From Dehalococcoidia bacterium (GTDB lineage: Bacteria; Chloroflexota; Dehalococcoidia; E44-bin15), in NCBI GenBank assembly GCA_030638665.1, contig DAOWEF010000020.1:1-22285 (forward strand): 22,285 nt of DNA, written 5' to 3'. Of the stretch, positions 7,642-15,053 are shown piece by piece. Position 1 is the stretch's first letter. Every line of letters starts with the position of its first letter. Below the pieces are notes generated by a model. That model did not search any database and was not told where the DNA came from. It was given only the letters and a program-made list of their open reading frames with translations. A program made the position numbers and the translations under genes.

Positions 7642-8199
7642 CTAAACTGTATCCGGCAGCAGCGCTGCCAGGGCCTGGCCATATTTCTGGTAGGTGGCGT
7701 CATCGAATAGAACGAAAACTACCTCCTCCAGGGACTCCTGCTGATGGAGGAAGTCAATGACCGTCTCGAGGGCTACCGCTGCAGCAAGCCTCACCGGGTA
7801 TCCATAGGCCCCGGTGCTTAGCGATGGGAAGGAGACACTCTTCAGGCCGTTGGCTACTGCTATCCTCAAGCTCTGGCGATAGGCGCTTGCCAGAAGCTCA
7901 GGCTCTCCACTTTGGCCACCATGCCACACCGGGCCTACGGTGTGGATGACATGCCTTGCCTTAAGGTTTCCGCTGGTGGTAATCACCGCTTCGCCGGTGG
8001 GCAGGCGCCCTTGCCGGGAAACGATTTGCTTGCACTCTTCTAGGATGGCCGGTCCCCCGGCACGATGGATAGCCCCATCGACCCCGCCACCACCCATCAG
8101 GCTGGAGTTAGCGGCATTGACAATGGCGTCGGTGCTTTGCCTGGTGATATCCCCCTGAAGCAAAGAAAGTCTGGTCTTATTGATCAGCTTTTCATCCAT
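7642..8199 (-). CDS. Macrodomain protein, O-acetyl-ADP-ribose deacetylase-like
   Basis: A 185-residue, one-domain protein of the MacroD/YmdB type, which binds ADP-ribose and hydrolyses O-acetyl-ADP-ribose or mono-ADP-ribose on proteins. The ADP-ribose pocket is clear: Q-G-D-I-T near 15-19, D-A-I-V-N-A-A-N-S-S-L near 24-34 and G-G-G-G-V-D-G-A-I-H-R-A-G-G near 36-49, with the Asn and Asp that activate water. V-I-H-T-V-G-P-V-W and S-L-S-T-G-A-Y-G-Y-P-V form the C-terminal half of the fold. The ATG at 8199 follows AAGGAG with four bases between. It stands alone between a hairpin and the tRNA gene. No ADP-ribosyltransferase partner is adjacent, so a general detoxifying role is more likely than a toxin-antitoxin pair. 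Confidence 0.92.
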   Translation of the reverse strand: MDEKLINKTRLSLLQGDITRQSTDAIVNAANSSLMGGGGVDGAIHRAGGPAILEECKQIVSRQGRLPTGEAVITTSGNLKARHVIHTVGPVWHGGQSGEPELLASAYRQSLRIAVANGLKSVSFPSLSTGAYGYPVRLAAAVALETVIDFLHQQESLEEVVFVLFDDATYQKYGQALAALLPDTV

Positions 8200-8248
8200 T
8201 TAACTCCTTTTGCATCTTCGTTCTTTCGCTCGTTCCCGTTAATAGGAA

Positions 8249-8278
8249 GAGGGCTCCCTGAAGCAACAGCGAGCCCTC
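8249..8278 (-). terminator. Hairpin between thiolase and macrodomain genes
   Basis: Minus strand GAGGGCTC and GAGCCCTC form a perfect 8-bp stem around a 14-base loop in which CTG/CAG can pair further. The downstream tail TTCCTATT is only moderately T-rich. It lies 11 bp past the thiolase stop and probably ends the HMG-CoA-synthase-like/thiolase transcript, at least in part. Confidence 0.5.
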
Positions 8279-8289
8279 CGGTCAATGCA

Positions 8290-9471
8290 CTAGAGGCCCA
8301 GGATAGCGACCCCGACCACACTCCAAGGGGGATAGCCTCCCATGTTGTGGGTAAGTCCCAGTTTGGGATTTTTTATTTGACGGTCTCCTGCCTTCCCCTG
8401 GAGCTGCTTGTATATCTCATATATCATCCTTATTCCCGAAGCGGCAATGGGGTGTCCGAAGCACTTGAGCCCACCATCTGGCTGAATCGGCAGACCTCCA
8501 TCGAGATCGAAGAAACCGGACTCGATATCCTCCCGCACCTTACCCCGGGGGCTGAACTGGAGGTCCTCCATGGTTACCGCCTCGGTGATGGAGAAGCAGT
8601 CATGTACCTCGGCCATGCTTATTTCTTCGCGAGGATTGTTAATCCCCGCCTCTTTGTAGGCCCTGATCCCGCACTGGTAACCCGTCTCCGCATGGGTGTA
8701 ATCGTATTCGGTGTACCACATATCCGCGCCGGAGGCGGCAGCTATCTGGAGTGACTTGATGTAGACGGGATCTTCGCGGTATTTCTTCGCGTCCTCGGCG
8801 CGTACCAGGATAGCTGCTGCTGAGCCATCGCTGACCCCACAACAATCGAATAGGCCCAGGGGCCAGGCGATTATGGGGGCATTCACGATGTCATCGAGCG
8901 ATACCGCCCGGCGCAGATGGGCCTTGGGGTTGTTCAAACCATTCTGGTGACTCTTCCAGGAGACCCTCGCGATCATTCGCTTCCCCTCATCGGGCGATAA
9001 GCCGTAACGGGAGAAATACCTGGTAGCCATCATGGCATATACGCCGGGGCCTGACATGTTGGGCATGGTGAGGAACTCTGCTGGAGTTTTAAGGTCAGGT
9101 AGACCCCCATAGCCAACGTCCTTTAACTTCTCGACGCCGACAGCGAGCGCCATGTCGCAAGCACCGGAAGCCAGGGCATAGGCTGCCCCCCGCAGCGCCT
9201 CTGTGCCACTGGCGCAGGCGTTCTCCACGTGAGTTACTGGTAGGTACTGCAGTTTTAACGTTTGAGATAGCTGTAAACCGGTAAACCCCTGCATAGAGTA
9301 GAGAGCAGCCCACCAGGCAGCATCTATATCTTTCTTATCAACTCGGGCATCCTCCATACACTCCTTGTAGGCCTCAACCATGAGGTCCTCAACGCTCATA
9401 TCCCAGCGCTCCCCGAATCTGGTACAGCCCATCCCGATTATGGCGACTTTATCCTTTATCCCTTGTGCCAT
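8290..9471 (-). CDS. SCP-x/archaeal-type thiolase (acetyl-CoA acetyltransferase family)
   Basis: A 393-residue thiolase-fold enzyme for Claisen condensation or thiolytic cleavage of acyl-CoA. The nucleophile is Cys86 in N-A-C-A-S-G-T-E-A-L. His290 in E-V-H-D-C-F and His340 in K-C-F-G-H-P-I-A-A-S-G are the catalytic histidine motifs. The classical C-terminal C-x-G loop is replaced by T-H-N-M-G-G, as in the thiolases that pair with DUF35 proteins. Length is normal. The ATG follows GGAGG by ten bases. It begins 18 bp after the HMG-CoA-synthase-like/DUF35 gene, so the two are very probably co-transcribed and may form one complex. In archaea and in BbsAB of benzylsuccinate oxidation, a DUF35 protein binds the thiolase. 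The substrate is not evident. Confidence 0.9.
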   Translation of the reverse strand: MAQGIKDKVAIIGMGCTRFGERWDMSVEDLMVEAYKECMEDARVDKKDIDAAWWAALYSMQGFTGLQLSQTLKLQYLPVTHVENACASGTEALRGAAYALASGACDMALAVGVEKLKDVGYGGLPDLKTPAEFLTMPNMSGPGVYAMMATRYFSRYGLSPDEGKRMIARVSWKSHQNGLNNPKAHLRRAVSLDDIVNAPIIAWPLGLFDCCGVSDGSAAAILVRAEDAKKYREDPVYIKSLQIAAASGADMWYTEYDYTHAETGYQCGIRAYKEAGINNPREEISMAEVHDCFSITEAVTMEDLQFSPRGKVREDIESGFFDLDGGLPIQPDGGLKCFGHPIAASGIRMIYEIYKQLQGKAGDRQIKNPKLGLTHNMGGYPPWSVVGVAILGL

Positions 9472-9489
9472 CTTAAAAATTCCTCCTTC

Positions 9490-10929
9490 TTAAACCCTTG
9501 CAGGTACTGCTTTCCACGTATAGCCGGTAACGCCGCGATCATAGTACTTCCGACGGAAAGTACATTCTATTGGCATTCCTACTTCGACTTCGTCTAGATC
9601 ACAATCGGTTAGGTTAAATTGAGCACGCCCACCACCCTCGAAATCGATTACTCCATATAGTTCGGGCGGGTCGGGGGTATAGACCAGATTGTCGCCGGTA
9701 TAGGTGAAGATGTGTCCTATTTTATCGGAGAAGCGGTACTCCTCCATCTCATCGACTGCGCCGCAGTCTGGTTTTACACATATGTGCTGGGGTGGAAGCT
9801 GGGGGGTGCCGCAGCGCTTGCACCTCGATCCCACCAGAGCCAAAGCCTTCTTTCGATCTCGCCATAATACCGATGATGATGACGGAACCGCCTCTTCACC
9901 TCGCCCGGCGATATCTATGGCAAGAACCTGTTTGAAGGTCACATACTTTTCGTAGCTGGGCAGGTCCTTTTTGTTGGCCAAGCTGTTCTTTACACCCTTT
10001 CTCCCCTTAATACTTTTAATCTCAGGTGTTACCTCTAAAAGCATGGTATCGCTTCCATTTCCATAGCTGGCGACGATTATTTTATCCCCCGGCTTGGCAT
10101 CCTCCAACGCTGCTACCAGGAGCATCAACGGGTTCGCCGTGCCGGTTAGGCCTACCGTAGTAAACATGTGCTCCTGGAGCTGATCGGGCTCAAAGCCCAA
10201 CTGCTTGCCGATATTAGCGTGAGCGCGAACGTACATACAGGGATAGCAGACCTTAGCTATGTCTTTAGGATTGATGTTGTACTTGTTCATTAGCCCGCTT
10301 ATGGCTTCAGGGATGAATTTGCTGTATCCCTGGTCACGAACCCATCGGTCTTCCCAGATTCGGTTAAACCTCTCTACTTCATGCCTCCAGTGATCCATGA
10401 AGTCGTAAGATATGGAGTGGCTGCCCTCCAGTGTTGCGATGACTTTTTTATCTCCCAGTATTAGAGCGGCAGCACCGTCACCGTACATTTCCTCTTGGAA
10501 GCTGCCAGCCGGACCAAGGCGGCAATCGGAGGCACAGACCAGAATGCTTTTCGCCGATCCCGATTTAATGGTATCACCTGCTACAAGTAGAGCGGTGGTC
10601 CCGGCCTTAACCGAATCGGTGAAATCAGCTGCGCGGATCTCCGGAATAAGATCAAGCGCGGTAGCGATTATTCCCGCATTCAGCCTTTCCTTATAGGACG
10701 CAGTGGTGGTGGCAAAATACAGGCCATCCAGCTTACTCCGATCTAGCCCGGTTAAGCAATCCACGCCTGCATTCACCGCCATGCTGAGGCTGTCCTCATC
10801 ATAATTGCCTACCGCCTTTTCACCTGGCATTATTGTTGCTTGGTTCACAAAACCGATAGACCCATATATAGTCATTCGGTTAATTCGGTACCATGGGATG
10901 TAGGCACCATAAGAAGTAATCCCGACCAT
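9490..10929 (-). CDS. HMG-CoA-synthase-like protein fused to a zinc-ribbon/OB-fold DUF35 domain, catalytic Cys apparently missing
   Basis: Two parts in 479 residues. Residues 1-350 have the thiolase-like fold of HMG-CoA synthase/KAS III: start G-I-T-S-Y-G-A-Y-I-P, helix D-S-V-K-A-G-T-T-A-L at 105-114, and G-D-G-A-A-A-L-I-L-G near 150-159. Residues 365-476 are a DUF35 module: a zinc ribbon of Cys370, Cys373, Cys384 and Cys389, then an OB-fold. In archaeal HMG-CoA synthases the segment aligned to D-S-V-K-A-G-T contains the nucleophilic Cys (x-C-K-A-G-T); here that position is Val107, so ordinary condensation seems impossible. Archaeal DUF35 is a separate scaffold that bridges thiolase and synthase; here it is fused. 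The ATG follows AAAGGAG by six bases. It is first in the operon with the thiolase and may be a non-catalytic or acyl-binding partner. Confidence 0.85.
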   Translation of the reverse strand: MVGITSYGAYIPWYRINRMTIYGSIGFVNQATIMPGEKAVGNYDEDSLSMAVNAGVDCLTGLDRSKLDGLYFATTTASYKERLNAGIIATALDLIPEIRAADFTDSVKAGTTALLVAGDTIKSGSAKSILVCASDCRLGPAGSFQEEMYGDGAAALILGDKKVIATLEGSHSISYDFMDHWRHEVERFNRIWEDRWVRDQGYSKFIPEAISGLMNKYNINPKDIAKVCYPCMYVRAHANIGKQLGFEPDQLQEHMFTTVGLTGTANPLMLLVAALEDAKPGDKIIVASYGNGSDTMLLEVTPEIKSIKGRKGVKNSLANKKDLPSYEKYVTFKQVLAIDIAGRGEEAVPSSSSVLWRDRKKALALVGSRCKRCGTPQLPPQHICVKPDCGAVDEMEEYRFSDKIGHIFTYTGDNLVYTPDPPELYGVIDFEGGGRAQFNLTDCDLDEVEVGMPIECTFRRKYYDRGVTGYTWKAVPARV

Positions 10930-10966
10930 CTATCTCTCCTTTCTTCTCCTTGATGGCATCCATATT

Positions 10967-10996
10967 AAGATAGCGCGTTTTGACAGGACGTGTCAA
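10967..10996 (-). promoter_or_regulatory. Promoter with overlapping inverted repeat before the HMG-CoA-synthase-like operon
   Basis: Minus strand: a perfect TTGACA (10991-10996), an 18-base spacer and TATCTT (10967-10972) form a plausible promoter. The -35 hexamer is one arm of the perfect inverted repeat TTGACACGTCCTGTCAA (10980-10996). A dimeric regulator bound there would cover the -35. It lies five bases beyond the TreT-like gene's stop codon. No T-run follows, so I read it as an operator rather than a terminator. Confidence 0.5.
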
Positions 10997-11001
10997 TCGG
11001 G

Positions 11002-12246
11002 CTACGCTCCTACAAGCTCCTTTACCAGGGAGAGCTCGTCCTTTATCAGCCTGGGCGTCAGGAAGTTATTCTGGATATGCGCCATACCCTCTTTTCCCAG
11101 CTCTTCAGCCACTTCAGGGTGCTGCAGCAGGTAGACTACCTTCTCGGCGCACTCCTCCACGGTATCCACCAGGAAGTTGCTGAGAGTGCCAACCATCTGC
11201 AGGGGGATGCCGCCTACGTTGCCCGCGACCACCGGGGTCCCTTTCCACAGGGCCTCTGCCACCACCAAGCCAAAGCCTTCCCTGATGGACTTCTGAATCA
11301 CCACATCGCTAGCCCTCTGGAAGGCGTTCACCTCCATATTGCCGACACCGTTAAGGTTGCTGAATATGTGGACATCCTCGTATTTGTCGGCCTCGTTGTG
11401 GATGGCGGCATAGAGATCCCAACCCTCCGGGTCATCATTGGCCATCGAGCCGACGAGTGCCAATTGAAGCCCGGCGATCCTTTCACTGGCTAGTTTGTAA
11501 ACCTCGATTACCCCAAAGGGGTCTTTCCAGAGGTCAAAGCGCGAGACCTGGATGATGAGCGGTCGGTTGCGGTCAAGGCCGAGGTTATCGATCATGGTGC
11601 GGCAAACTTCTGCTCTGGGAAGGGGCATATTCTTGGTGCTGAGCGGGTCAATAGCGGGCGGTATGATAGCGATGCGAGGGCCACTGAGGTCAGAGGGCAC
11701 AAACTTCTCCGTGGTAAAGATTGCGGCATCGTGTTCTTCGACGTGGGGACGCAGGAATTGCCACGTATCTTTATCCGGCTCCGAACTGTCGATATGGCAA
11801 CGCCAGATCCACTTGGCGTTTATGCCCTCGCAGAAATGACGCAGTGCTGCGGGCTGAGGGTCGTTGATCACGAAAACATCGTAGTTGGGGTCCAGCTCCT
11901 GGGCATTTCGCTGGTTGTTAGTGAGATACATTCTCTTGGTCTGTTGATCCAGCAAGGGGTATTGGGCCCCCTGCAGGGCATTATGCAGGGACTTGGTGAT
12001 GGTGAAGAACCGCAGGTCGCCACGTATCACCTGCCAGTCGGCATGGATCCCCAGGCCACGGACCATCGGAATATAGGAGAAAAGAAGCTCGGCAACCCCG
12101 CCACCAAAGGGCGTGGAGTTGATGTGGCAAAGCCTGAGGCCTTTGAGGTCGCGGGCAAGGGCCTCGACTTCATCTATTAGCCCGCTGTCGAGCAGCATGC
12201 GGTAATTATTGATGTCCTTGACACCTAGAGAAACCTTTTGTAACAT
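11002..12246 (-). CDS. treT: GT4 glycosyltransferase, trehalose synthase (TreT)-like
   Basis: A 414-residue GT-B fold retaining glycosyltransferase. The N-terminal half has V-S-L-G-V-K-D-I-N-N-Y and H-I-N-S-T-P-F-G-G-G-V-A-E-L near 41-54, typical of trehalose glycosyltransferring synthase, which makes trehalose from NDP-glucose and glucose. The C-terminal GT4 domain has Q-V-S-R-F-D-L-W-K-D-P and the E-x7-E motif at Glu323 and Glu331 (R-E-G-F-G-L-V-V-A-E). No signal peptide or membrane segment, so cytoplasmic. It lies 50 bp after mtaB and is probably co-transcribed, with a possible extra -10 at 12266. The ATG has no Shine-Dalgarno site, but the residues right after it match the family's start. 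Other NDP-sugar donors or acceptors are possible. Confidence 0.8.
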   Translation of the reverse strand: MLQKVSLGVKDINNYRMLLDSGLIDEVEALARDLKGLRLCHINSTPFGGGVAELLFSYIPMVRGLGIHADWQVIRGDLRFFTITKSLHNALQGAQYPLLDQQTKRMYLTNNQRNAQELDPNYDVFVINDPQPAALRHFCEGINAKWIWRCHIDSSEPDKDTWQFLRPHVEEHDAAIFTTEKFVPSDLSGPRIAIIPPAIDPLSTKNMPLPRAEVCRTMIDNLGLDRNRPLIIQVSRFDLWKDPFGVIEVYKLASERIAGLQLALVGSMANDDPEGWDLYAAIHNEADKYEDVHIFSNLNGVGNMEVNAFQRASDVVIQKSIREGFGLVVAEALWKGTPVVAGNVGGIPLQMVGTLSNFLVDTVEECAEKVVYLLQHPEVAEELGKEGMAHIQNNFLTPRLIKDELSLVKELVGA

Positions 12247-12265
12247 TCTGCTAACTTAGTGATGC

Positions 12266-12274
12266 AGTATAGCA
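12266..12274 (-). promoter_or_regulatory. Possible extended -10 promoter before the TreT-like gene
   Basis: Minus strand TGC-TATACT (12266-12274) is a good extended -10 element with no matching -35. Initiation near 12259 would give a leader of only about 13 bases, in keeping with the missing ribosome site before ATG 12246. Weak evidence. Confidence 0.3.
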
Positions 12275-12296
12275 CAGGTCAGTGGAACAGCGCTAG

Positions 12297-13571
12297 CTAT
12301 AGAGCAAAACTTGCCCCCAGGTAATGATTATGCCGACCTCCTAATCTCGCCGGGATCAGCCAATTTTTCAACGGCTTCTTGCTCTGTGCAACTACCCTGA
12401 TGTAGTTATCGGTGAGCCCCACCCAGACTCCGTCATCAACCTCGCGCTCCCAGAGCACCATCATGGTGCGCCCCAGAAACTGCTCCTCAAAACGGCGAGC
12501 GCTCTCCCTTGCCAGCTTAAGCATCCGCTCGCTCCGCTCCTTCTTAACCGGCTCATCAATCTTCTCAGGCATCAGCTTGGCGGGAGTGCCTGGTCTTTCT
12601 GAATAGGGGAAGACATGAATATTGGCAAAGGCCATCCGCTGGCAGAAGCTGTAGCTCTCCGCGAACTCTTCGTCGGTTTCTCCGGGGAAGCCCACCATAA
12701 CGTCAGTGGTGATCGCCACATCCGGTATCGCCTCCCGAATCTTAGCCACCGCCTGCTCATAATCCTCCGTTGAATATCTCCGCCCCATGCGCCGCAGCAC
12801 CGCATCGCTGCCGCTCTGGAGCGGGAGGTGGAGGTGGCGGCAAAGCCTTTTGGAAGAATCCTGCCATAGGGAGAGAAGCCCCGCGGTGATCTCTCGAGGC
12901 TGGAGGGAGGAGAGGCGCAGCCGCTCAACCCCGGTCTCAATGAGGATGCTCTGGATAAGGAGTTCCGGGCTGTTTCTATAAGAGCCGATTTCGGTCCCGG
13001 TCAGCACAACCTCCCGGTAGCCCCTTTCCACCCTCGCTCTGACCTCTGCCACTACCTCATCGAGGGGCAAGCTATGCTCGCGCCCCCGGACCAGGGGCAC
13101 AATGCAGTAGGAGCAGAATTGGTTGCAGCCTTCCTGAACCTTGACCAAACTGCGGGTGCGATGCATTTGAGGCAATAGCGCACTGCTGGTGCTGATCAGC
13201 CCCTGCTCCTGTAAAATATCGAGCAGGCGGGCCTTCTCCTCATTGCCGAGGACCATATCAACCCCAGTTACATGTGCGAGCTCCTCGGGGGAGCGCTCCG
13301 CGTAGCACCCGATGGCGATGATGAAGGCACCGGGGTTTCTGCGTTGCGCCAGTCTGAGGAGATGGCGGGACTTGCGGTCGGCAATATGGGTTACGGTGCA
13401 GGTATTGAGGATGTAGATGGCGGCGCCATCTGAAGGAGGGACCACCCGACATCCCTTCTCGGCGAGCTGCCCTGCGAGAGACTCGCTCTCTGCCTGATTC
13501 AGCTTGCAGCCCAGGGTCTCCAGTGCAACACTATTTTTAAGGTTTACCATCTCCTCATCGTTTGCAGTCAT
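12297..13571 (-). CDS. mtaB: tRNA t6A37 methylthiotransferase MtaB
   Basis: Radical SAM methylthiotransferase that converts t6A to ms2t6A at position 37 of ANN-decoding tRNAs. The N-terminal UPF0004 domain starts A-L-E-T-L-G-C-K-L-N-Q-A-E, the MtaB (not MiaB) signature, and its three cluster cysteines lie in G-C-K, N-T-C-T-V and I-G-C-Y-A-E. The radical SAM motif is E-G-C-N-Q-F-C-S-Y-C. R-L-S-S-L-Q-P-R-E-I is another MtaB landmark, and a TRAM-like tail (M-M-V-L-W-E to I-R-V-V-A) ends the protein. The frame stays open to 13631, but the first 20 residues look non-native. I use ATG 13571; ATG 13550 is also possible, although its GAGGAG lies too close. First gene of the mtaB-treT unit behind a near-consensus promoter at 13707-13735. 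Confidence 0.92.
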   Translation of the reverse strand: MTANDEEMVNLKNSVALETLGCKLNQAESESLAGQLAEKGCRVVPPSDGAAIYILNTCTVTHIADRKSRHLLRLAQRRNPGAFIIAIGCYAERSPEELAHVTGVDMVLGNEEKARLLDILQEQGLISTSSALLPQMHRTRSLVKVQEGCNQFCSYCIVPLVRGREHSLPLDEVVAEVRARVERGYREVVLTGTEIGSYRNSPELLIQSILIETGVERLRLSSLQPREITAGLLSLWQDSSKRLCRHLHLPLQSGSDAVLRRMGRRYSTEDYEQAVAKIREAIPDVAITTDVMVGFPGETDEEFAESYSFCQRMAFANIHVFPYSERPGTPAKLMPEKIDEPVKKERSERMLKLARESARRFEEQFLGRTMMVLWEREVDDGVWVGLTDNYIRVVAQSKKPLKNWLIPARLGGRHNHYLGASFAL

Positions 13572-13706
13572 GATTTTAATTGATGAAGACCAGCTAACGC
13601 AAGACGGGACCCAAGGCCCGGTAATAAGCATAAACCTGCCGTTTTACAGGAAGCGGAGGTAGGCACACTCCATATATCTCCCGCTGAATACCGGTCGACC
13701 TGTGCT

Positions 13707-13735
13707 ATTATATGGTTTAAGCCTTCTAGGGTCAA
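13707..13735 (-). promoter_or_regulatory. Strong sigma70-type promoter for mtaB
   Basis: Minus strand TTGACC (13730-13735), exactly 17 bases, then a perfect TATAAT (13707-13712). Predicted initiation near 13700 serves mtaB and probably the TreT-like gene. It shares the 174-bp divergent region with the fabF promoter. Confidence 0.75.
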
Positions 13736-13763
13736 GAAAATATGGCGACCTTAGCCTGTAACA

Positions 13764-13772
13764 TGATATACT
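13764..13772 (+). promoter_or_regulatory. Extended -10 promoter for fabF-recJ
   Basis: Plus strand TGA-TATACT, with TATACT at 13767-13772, is a good extended -10. No clear -35 lies upstream (TGGCGA at 13743 is poor). Initiation near 13779 would place AGGGGGAG and the TTG start of fabF about 27 bases downstream. Confidence 0.5.
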
Positions 13773-13805
13773 ATTACAATTACAGCAAAAAGGGGGAGCG
13801 CTTCC

Positions 13806-15053
13806 TTGAGTAATAGAGTTGTGGTCACTGGCATCGGGATGATTAGCCCCGTCGGGCTTGATGTGCCCTCGACATGGCAGGGGTTAGTCTCAGGCAAATC
13901 CGGGGTGGACTACATCACCCAGTTCGACCCTGAACCCTTGGAGACCAAGATCGCTGCCGAGGTAAAGAATTTCGATCCTGCTCAATATATGGACCGCAAG
14001 GAGTTCCGACACATGGAACGCTTTGTTCATTTCGCTATAGCGGCAAGCCTTCAAGCGGTAGAGCAGGCTCGCCTAAACATCGATGCCACAAATGCTGAGG
14101 GGATCGGTGTGGTTATCGGGGTTGGGTTGGGGGGGTTGAACACCCTGCTAAGCCAGTACCAGGTGTTCATTGAGCGGGGGGCCGATAGGGTCAGCCCCTT
14201 CCTTATTCCTATGATGATTGCCGATATGGCTTCGGGTCAGGTGGCAATTCTGTTGGGGGCAAAGGGTCCTAATTTCTGTACCACATCTTCCTGTGCCAGC
14301 AGCTCCGATGCCGTTGGGGAGGCCTTCGAGATCATAAGGCGCGGCGATGCCCAGGCGATGATTACCGGGGGGTCTGAGGCGGTGATAAACCCGCTCACCA
14401 TTGCTGGCTTCAATGCAGCACGGGCCCTCTCAATAAGAAACCATGAGCCGCAAAAGGCCTCCCGTCCCTTCGATGCCGAGCGGGACGGCTTCATTATGGG
14501 GGAGGGGGCAGCGACTCTTATTTTAGAAAGCCTTCCCTTCGCCACAAAGCGGGGCGCCCTGATCCTGGCAGAGGTTGTGGGCTACGGCTCTGCCGGGGAT
14601 GCATACCATATAACCCAGCCAGCTGATGGGGGCGAGGGGGGGGCGAGGTCGATGAGCATCGCCCTTAAGGAAGCAGGGCTGGAACCTGGAGAGATCGACT
14701 ATATCAACGCCCATGGCACATCGACTCCCCTAAACGATAAAAATGAGACCATGGCCCTAAAGACCGTCTTTGGAAAGGAAGCCTACCGAATTCCTATCAG
14801 CTCCACAAAGTCGATGGTGGGGCACCTGCTGGGTGCTGCAGGAGCAATGGAGGCAGCGATCTGCGTCCTTACCATTCAGAACGGGGTCATTCCCCCGACG
14901 ATAAACCTTACCTCACCTGACCCAGATTGCGACCTTGACTATGTGCCCAATGTGGCCCGTCAGGCAGTGGTGAATACGACTTTATCCAACGTCTTTGGCT
15001 TTGGGGGGCACAACTCCACCCTAATCCTCCGCAGGTATGTGGAGAAAGCATGA
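13806..15053 (+). CDS. fabF: Beta-ketoacyl-ACP synthase II
   Basis: A 415-residue KAS II that elongates acyl-ACP with malonyl-ACP in cytoplasmic fatty-acid synthesis. The Cys-His-His triad is complete: Cys163 in S-S-C-A-S-S-S-D-A, His303 in N-A-H-G-T-S-T-P-L-N-D and His340 in S-M-V-G-H-L-L-G-A-A-G-A. The start R-V-V-V-T-G-I-G-M-I-S-P-V-G and the end N-V-F-G-F-G-G-H-N are those of FabF, and the length is standard. The start is TTG at 13806, seven bases after GGGGAG. Its TGA overlaps the recJ ATG (ATGA), so the two are translationally coupled, although their functions are unrelated. No ACP or other fab gene is adjacent. Confidence 0.95.
   Translation: MSNRVVVTGIGMISPVGLDVPSTWQGLVSGKSGVDYITQFDPEPLETKIAAEVKNFDPAQYMDRKEFRHMERFVHFAIAASLQAVEQARLNIDATNAEGIGVVIGVGLGGLNTLLSQYQVFIERGADRVSPFLIPMMIADMASGQVAILLGAKGPNFCTTSSCASSSDAVGEAFEIIRRGDAQAMITGGSEAVINPLTIAGFNAARALSIRNHEPQKASRPFDAERDGFIMGEGAATLILESLPFATKRGALILAEVVGYGSAGDAYHITQPADGGEGGARSMSIALKEAGLEPGEIDYINAHGTSTPLNDKNETMALKTVFGKEAYRIPISSTKSMVGHLLGAAGAMEAAICVLTIQNGVIPPTINLTSPDPDCDLDYVPNVARQAVVNTTLSNVFGFGGHNSTLILRRYVEKA

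Noticed and set aside
8065..8754. 229-codon plus-strand open frame over the macrodomain and thiolase genes
   Set aside because: It lies antisense to two clear enzymes, crosses their intergenic hairpin and has no recognisable domain.
12262..13712. 12-mer GACCTGTGCTAT present near both the treT and mtaB upstream regions in opposite orientation
   Set aside because: Shared 12-mers are expected by chance in a 22-kb window, and the copies sit differently relative to the promoters.
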